DNA of 6,405 nt from an uncultured Collinsella sp. (GTDB lineage: Bacteria > Actinomycetota > Coriobacteriia > Coriobacteriales > Coriobacteriaceae), in contig CAAFOA010000201.1 of assembly GCA_900764415.1 (NCBI GenBank), positions 1 through 6,405 on the forward strand, read 5' to 3'. The notes under the pieces are model-generated. The model was not told where the DNA came from. It searched no databases and was given only the letters and a program-made list of their open reading frames with translations. A program made the translations under genes and the position numbers. Shown one piece after another: positions 5,607 through 6,405 of this stretch. Positions within the stretch are counted from its first letter, which is position 1. Each line of letters opens with the position of its first letter.

Positions 5607-6405
5607 GACAGTACACCCCACCTAAGTTCGGCACCCTGCAGACCGGCAGCCCAGGCAGAAGCGGCCATGGCACGCTTACCATCGGGCTTAACCTCGAGCA
5701 GTTCAACCGCGCCATCGGAAAGGCCCAGGTAAACACGCTTGCTCTTGACGGCAACAGCGCCCTCGCCAAGCGAGACATCAGCCGGCGCGGCATCGAGCAC
5801 GCGAACCGACTTACCGGCAATCACGCAACGGGCAGGCGCGGTATCGGACGAAGCAAGCACATGACGCACGCAATCGAGCGCCGCCATCTTCGGATCCAGA
5901 CGCATCTCCTGCTTGGAAATCTTGGCAGCATGCGTGACGAACGACTCATCCTGCTCGGTCCAAACAGCCGAGCCATCGGCAAGCGAAGGAAGCGTATCGG
6001 CAAGCAACTTACCGCCAAGCTCACCAAGCTCCATCGTGAGCGCCTCGGCATGCTTACCGGCAACCGACGTAGAGGCCTGGGCACAATAAGCGCCCGTATC
6101 CACGCCATGCCCAATGCGCATAATGGAAACGCCAGCAACCTCGTCACCAGCAAGAATGGCACGCTGAATAGGAGCAGCGCCACGCCAACGAGGCAGCAGC
6201 GAAGCATGAACATTCACAATACCAAGCGACGCCATATGCAGCACCTCATCAGGCAAAATGCAACCATAGGCAGCCACACAGAAAATGTCAGCCTGGGCAG
6301 CCTGGAGCGTCTCAACAACCTCAGGCGTCATACGATTTGCTTCAACGACCGGCAACCCCAGCTCAAGCGCCTTAGCCTTAACAGGAGACGGCTCCAACTT
6401 TTTAC
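5603..6405 (-). CDS. fmt: Methionyl-tRNA formyltransferase, 5' end cut off
   Basis: Transfers a formyl group from 10-formyl-tetrahydrofolate to Met-tRNA(fMet), producing the initiator for bacterial translation. The window holds 266 codons of the C-terminal part. The reading frame is open to the edge, beginning KKLEPSPVKAKALELGLPV, which fits the conserved (G)KKLxPSPVK segment, so about 40-45 N-terminal residues lie beyond the window. The TTG at 6397 is therefore internal, not a start. The formyltransferase signature VNVHASLLPRWRGAAPIQ is present with the catalytic Asn and His of N-x-H, and the catalytic Asp follows 38 residues after the Asn in GHGVDTGAY. The C-terminal OB-like domain has KPDGKRAM, as expected. 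The TGA stop overlaps the rsmB ATG by 4 bases, suggesting translational coupling. Codons here end in T or G much more often than those of the + strand malQ fusion. Confidence 0.95.
   Translation of the reverse strand, partial: KKLEPSPVKAKALELGLPVVEANRMTPEVVETLQAAQADIFCVAAYGCILPDEVLHMASLGIVNVHASLLPRWRGAAPIQRAILAGDEVAGVSIMRIGHGVDTGAYCAQASTSVAGKHAEALTMELGELGGKLLADTLPSLADGSAVWTEQDESFVTHAAKISKQEMRLDPKMAALDCVRHVLASSDTAPARCVIAGKSVRVLDAAPADVSLGEGAVAVKSKRVYLGLSDGAVELLEVKPDGKRAMAASAWAAGLQGAELRWGVLS

Noticed and set aside
5607..5621. Upstream GTG start for rsmB at 5621
   Set aside because: It would add only GCTV-type residues before MSKLSPARKL and lengthen the overlap with fmt. The ATGA overlap start at 5606 fits operon practice and domain alignment better.
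6395..6397. TTG as the start codon of fmt
   Set aside because: The frame stays open to the window edge and encodes KK before this Leu, matching the conserved GKKLxPSPVK segment, so the true start is outside the window.

Overview
The window looks like one end of an assembled contig from a high-GC Actinomycetota genome. A Collinsella-like member of the Coriobacteriia is my best guess. This rests on the GC-rich, C/G-ending codons of the long + strand gene, on a GH13-GH77 debranching fusion that I recall from that group, and on an AT-richer intergenic stretch built from palindromic repeats. No database search was possible, so the organism call is inference. Bases 1-61 are not genomic: they are an Illumina Nextera P7 adapter with its 8-base index and the Tn5 mosaic end, left on the contig end.

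Layout: (1) adapter, 1-61; (2) a short 5' leader with a TATAAT box, 62-135; (3) a 1098-residue + strand gene joining a CBM34-like/GH13 alpha-glucan hydrolase to a GH77 4-alpha-glucanotransferase (malQ), 136-3432; (4) an 88-base gap with a strong hairpin and a possible promoter; (5) a small FmdB-type zinc-ribbon gene, 3521-3757; (6) a 448-base gene-free stretch, 3758-4205, holding two 67-bp palindromic elements that flank a 132-bp element with 14-bp inverted ends; (7) on the - strand, rsmB (16S rRNA m5C methyltransferase) and, upstream of it, fmt (methionyl-tRNA formyltransferase), whose 5' end is cut off by the window edge.

Functionally there are two unrelated blocks. The + strand enzyme would act in the cytoplasm on glycogen or maltodextrins, one module hydrolysing alpha-glucosidic bonds and the other redistributing the resulting maltooligosaccharides. 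The - strand block is translation housekeeping: fmt makes the initiator formyl-Met-tRNA and rsmB modifies 16S rRNA. Their reading frames overlap by 4 bases (ATGA), as in a translationally coupled operon. The two blocks converge on the repeat-rich gap, where the first palindrome makes a plausible terminator for fmdB.

I found no defence system, phage gene, transposase, CRISPR array or RNA gene. The most unusual material is the repeat cluster in the 3758-4205 gap.
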